Part shown: positions 5,820-6,100 of the stretch, one piece after another | Layout: the number at the start of each line of letters is the position of its first letter | Position numbering within the stretch: the first letter of the stretch is position 1 | DNA from: Gemmatimonadota bacterium | Lineage (GTDB): Bacteria > Gemmatimonadota > Gemmatimonadetes > Longimicrobiales > Gaopeijiaceae | DNA: 6,100 bases | Direction: 5' to 3' | Assembly: GCA_024638395.1 (NCBI GenBank) | Contig: JAHEKK010000216.1 | Location: 1-6,100, forward strand | The notes under the pieces: generated by a model | The model's input: only the letters and a program-made list of their open reading frames with translations | The model's database searches: none | Told to the model about the DNA's origin: nothing | Program-made: the position numbers and the translations under genes

Positions 5820-6100
5820 ATGAATCCAGAAGCCCCGTCAGGAGTCAGACTCTCCCAGGAGCAAATCCGGATCGTGGAATTCGCGATCAAGGAAGCGGTC
5901 ATGGAAGAGGTGGAAGGCAGGTTGGCGAGTGCCGGGTCGGGGGGAGAAGCCACGGGCGAACTCCTCGCCCGGCTGGAGGCCGTGGAGGAGCGCGCACACC
6001 AGAAGCCGGCTCCCCTGACCATCTCCAAGACCCCTTCGCCGGCGTTCCTCGCAGCGTCGGCGGTGGGCGTGGTCGCTCTGGCGGCGCTCACGGTATTCTT
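5820..6100 (+). CDS. predicted membrane protein, N-terminal part (cut by window end)
   Basis: An ATG at 5820 opens a frame that runs off the window (93 complete codons). AGGGA ends 8 nt upstream, a good Shine-Dalgarno. The N-terminus is not a signal peptide: residues about 11-62 are charged and helical (LSQEQIRIVEFAIKEAVMEEVEGRL, then ELLARLEAVEERAHQK), with coiled-coil potential and a Gly/Ser-rich break at 38-43. A short Pro/Thr/Ser linker follows, then a hydrophobic stretch from about residue 75 to the end (FLAASAVGVVALAALTVF), which reads as a transmembrane helix. The likely layout is a cytoplasmic coiled region followed by a membrane anchor, with any extracytoplasmic domain outside the window. 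Codon third positions are strongly G/C. The family cannot be recognised from this fragment. Confidence 0.75.
   Translation, partial: MNPEAPSGVRLSQEQIRIVEFAIKEAVMEEVEGRLASAGSGGEATGELLARLEAVEERAHQKPAPLTISKTPSPAFLAASAVGVVALAALTVF

Noticed and set aside
5755..5823. Small frame (22 codons) whose stop overlaps the final gene's ATG
   Set aside because: AGGTGG lies only 1 nt before the ATG, too close for a ribosome site, and the peptide has no notable feature. A leader peptide is possible but unsupported.
1..6100. CRISPR, tRNA, rRNA, transposon or prophage signals
   Set aside because: No regularly spaced repeats, cloverleaf or conserved rRNA segments, transposase motifs or terminal inverted repeats were seen when reading either strand.

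Overview
The window looks like chromosomal DNA of a high-GC, probably environmental, diderm-type bacterium. Codon third positions are mostly G/C, a Lol-type lipoprotein signal is present, and a PD40/TolB-type propeller protein, a class III CoA-transferase and a DUF3810-like metallopeptidase occur together. That mix would suit Gemmatimonadota, Acidobacteriota or similar phyla, but this placement is inference and no marker gene settles it. No rRNA, tRNA, CRISPR array, transposase, integrase or phage gene was seen.

Layout: (1) Positions 1-675 (+) hold the C-terminal part of a WD40-like (PD40) beta-propeller protein whose start lies outside the window. (2) Positions 707-4043 (-) hold four tightly packed genes, read right to left: a CaiB/BaiF class III CoA-transferase, a carboxymuconolactone-decarboxylase (CMD) family protein overlapping it by 26 bp, a secreted or membrane-anchored trypsin-like serine protease, and a small predicted lipoprotein that starts on the base after the protease stop codon. 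(3) Divergently, 4176-5093 (+) encodes a predicted membrane-associated zinc metallopeptidase resembling DUF3810. (4) Positions 5226-5693 (+) encode an unrecognised 155-residue protein, preceded by a strong stem-loop. (5) Positions 5820-6100 (+) hold the start of an unrecognised membrane protein cut by the window edge. Gaps between genes are all shorter than about 135 bp.

Working together: the CoA-transferase/CMD pair fits a small catabolic or CoA-activation unit. The most notable arrangement is the protease plus lipoprotein pair. The lipoprotein is essentially a stand-alone copy of the protease's own N-terminal (propeptide-like) domain, clear at protein level and still visible at DNA level. 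It could be a cognate inhibitor, chaperone or tether for the protease, or a truncated duplicate; the sequence alone cannot decide. The remainder looks like ordinary bacterial chromosome.
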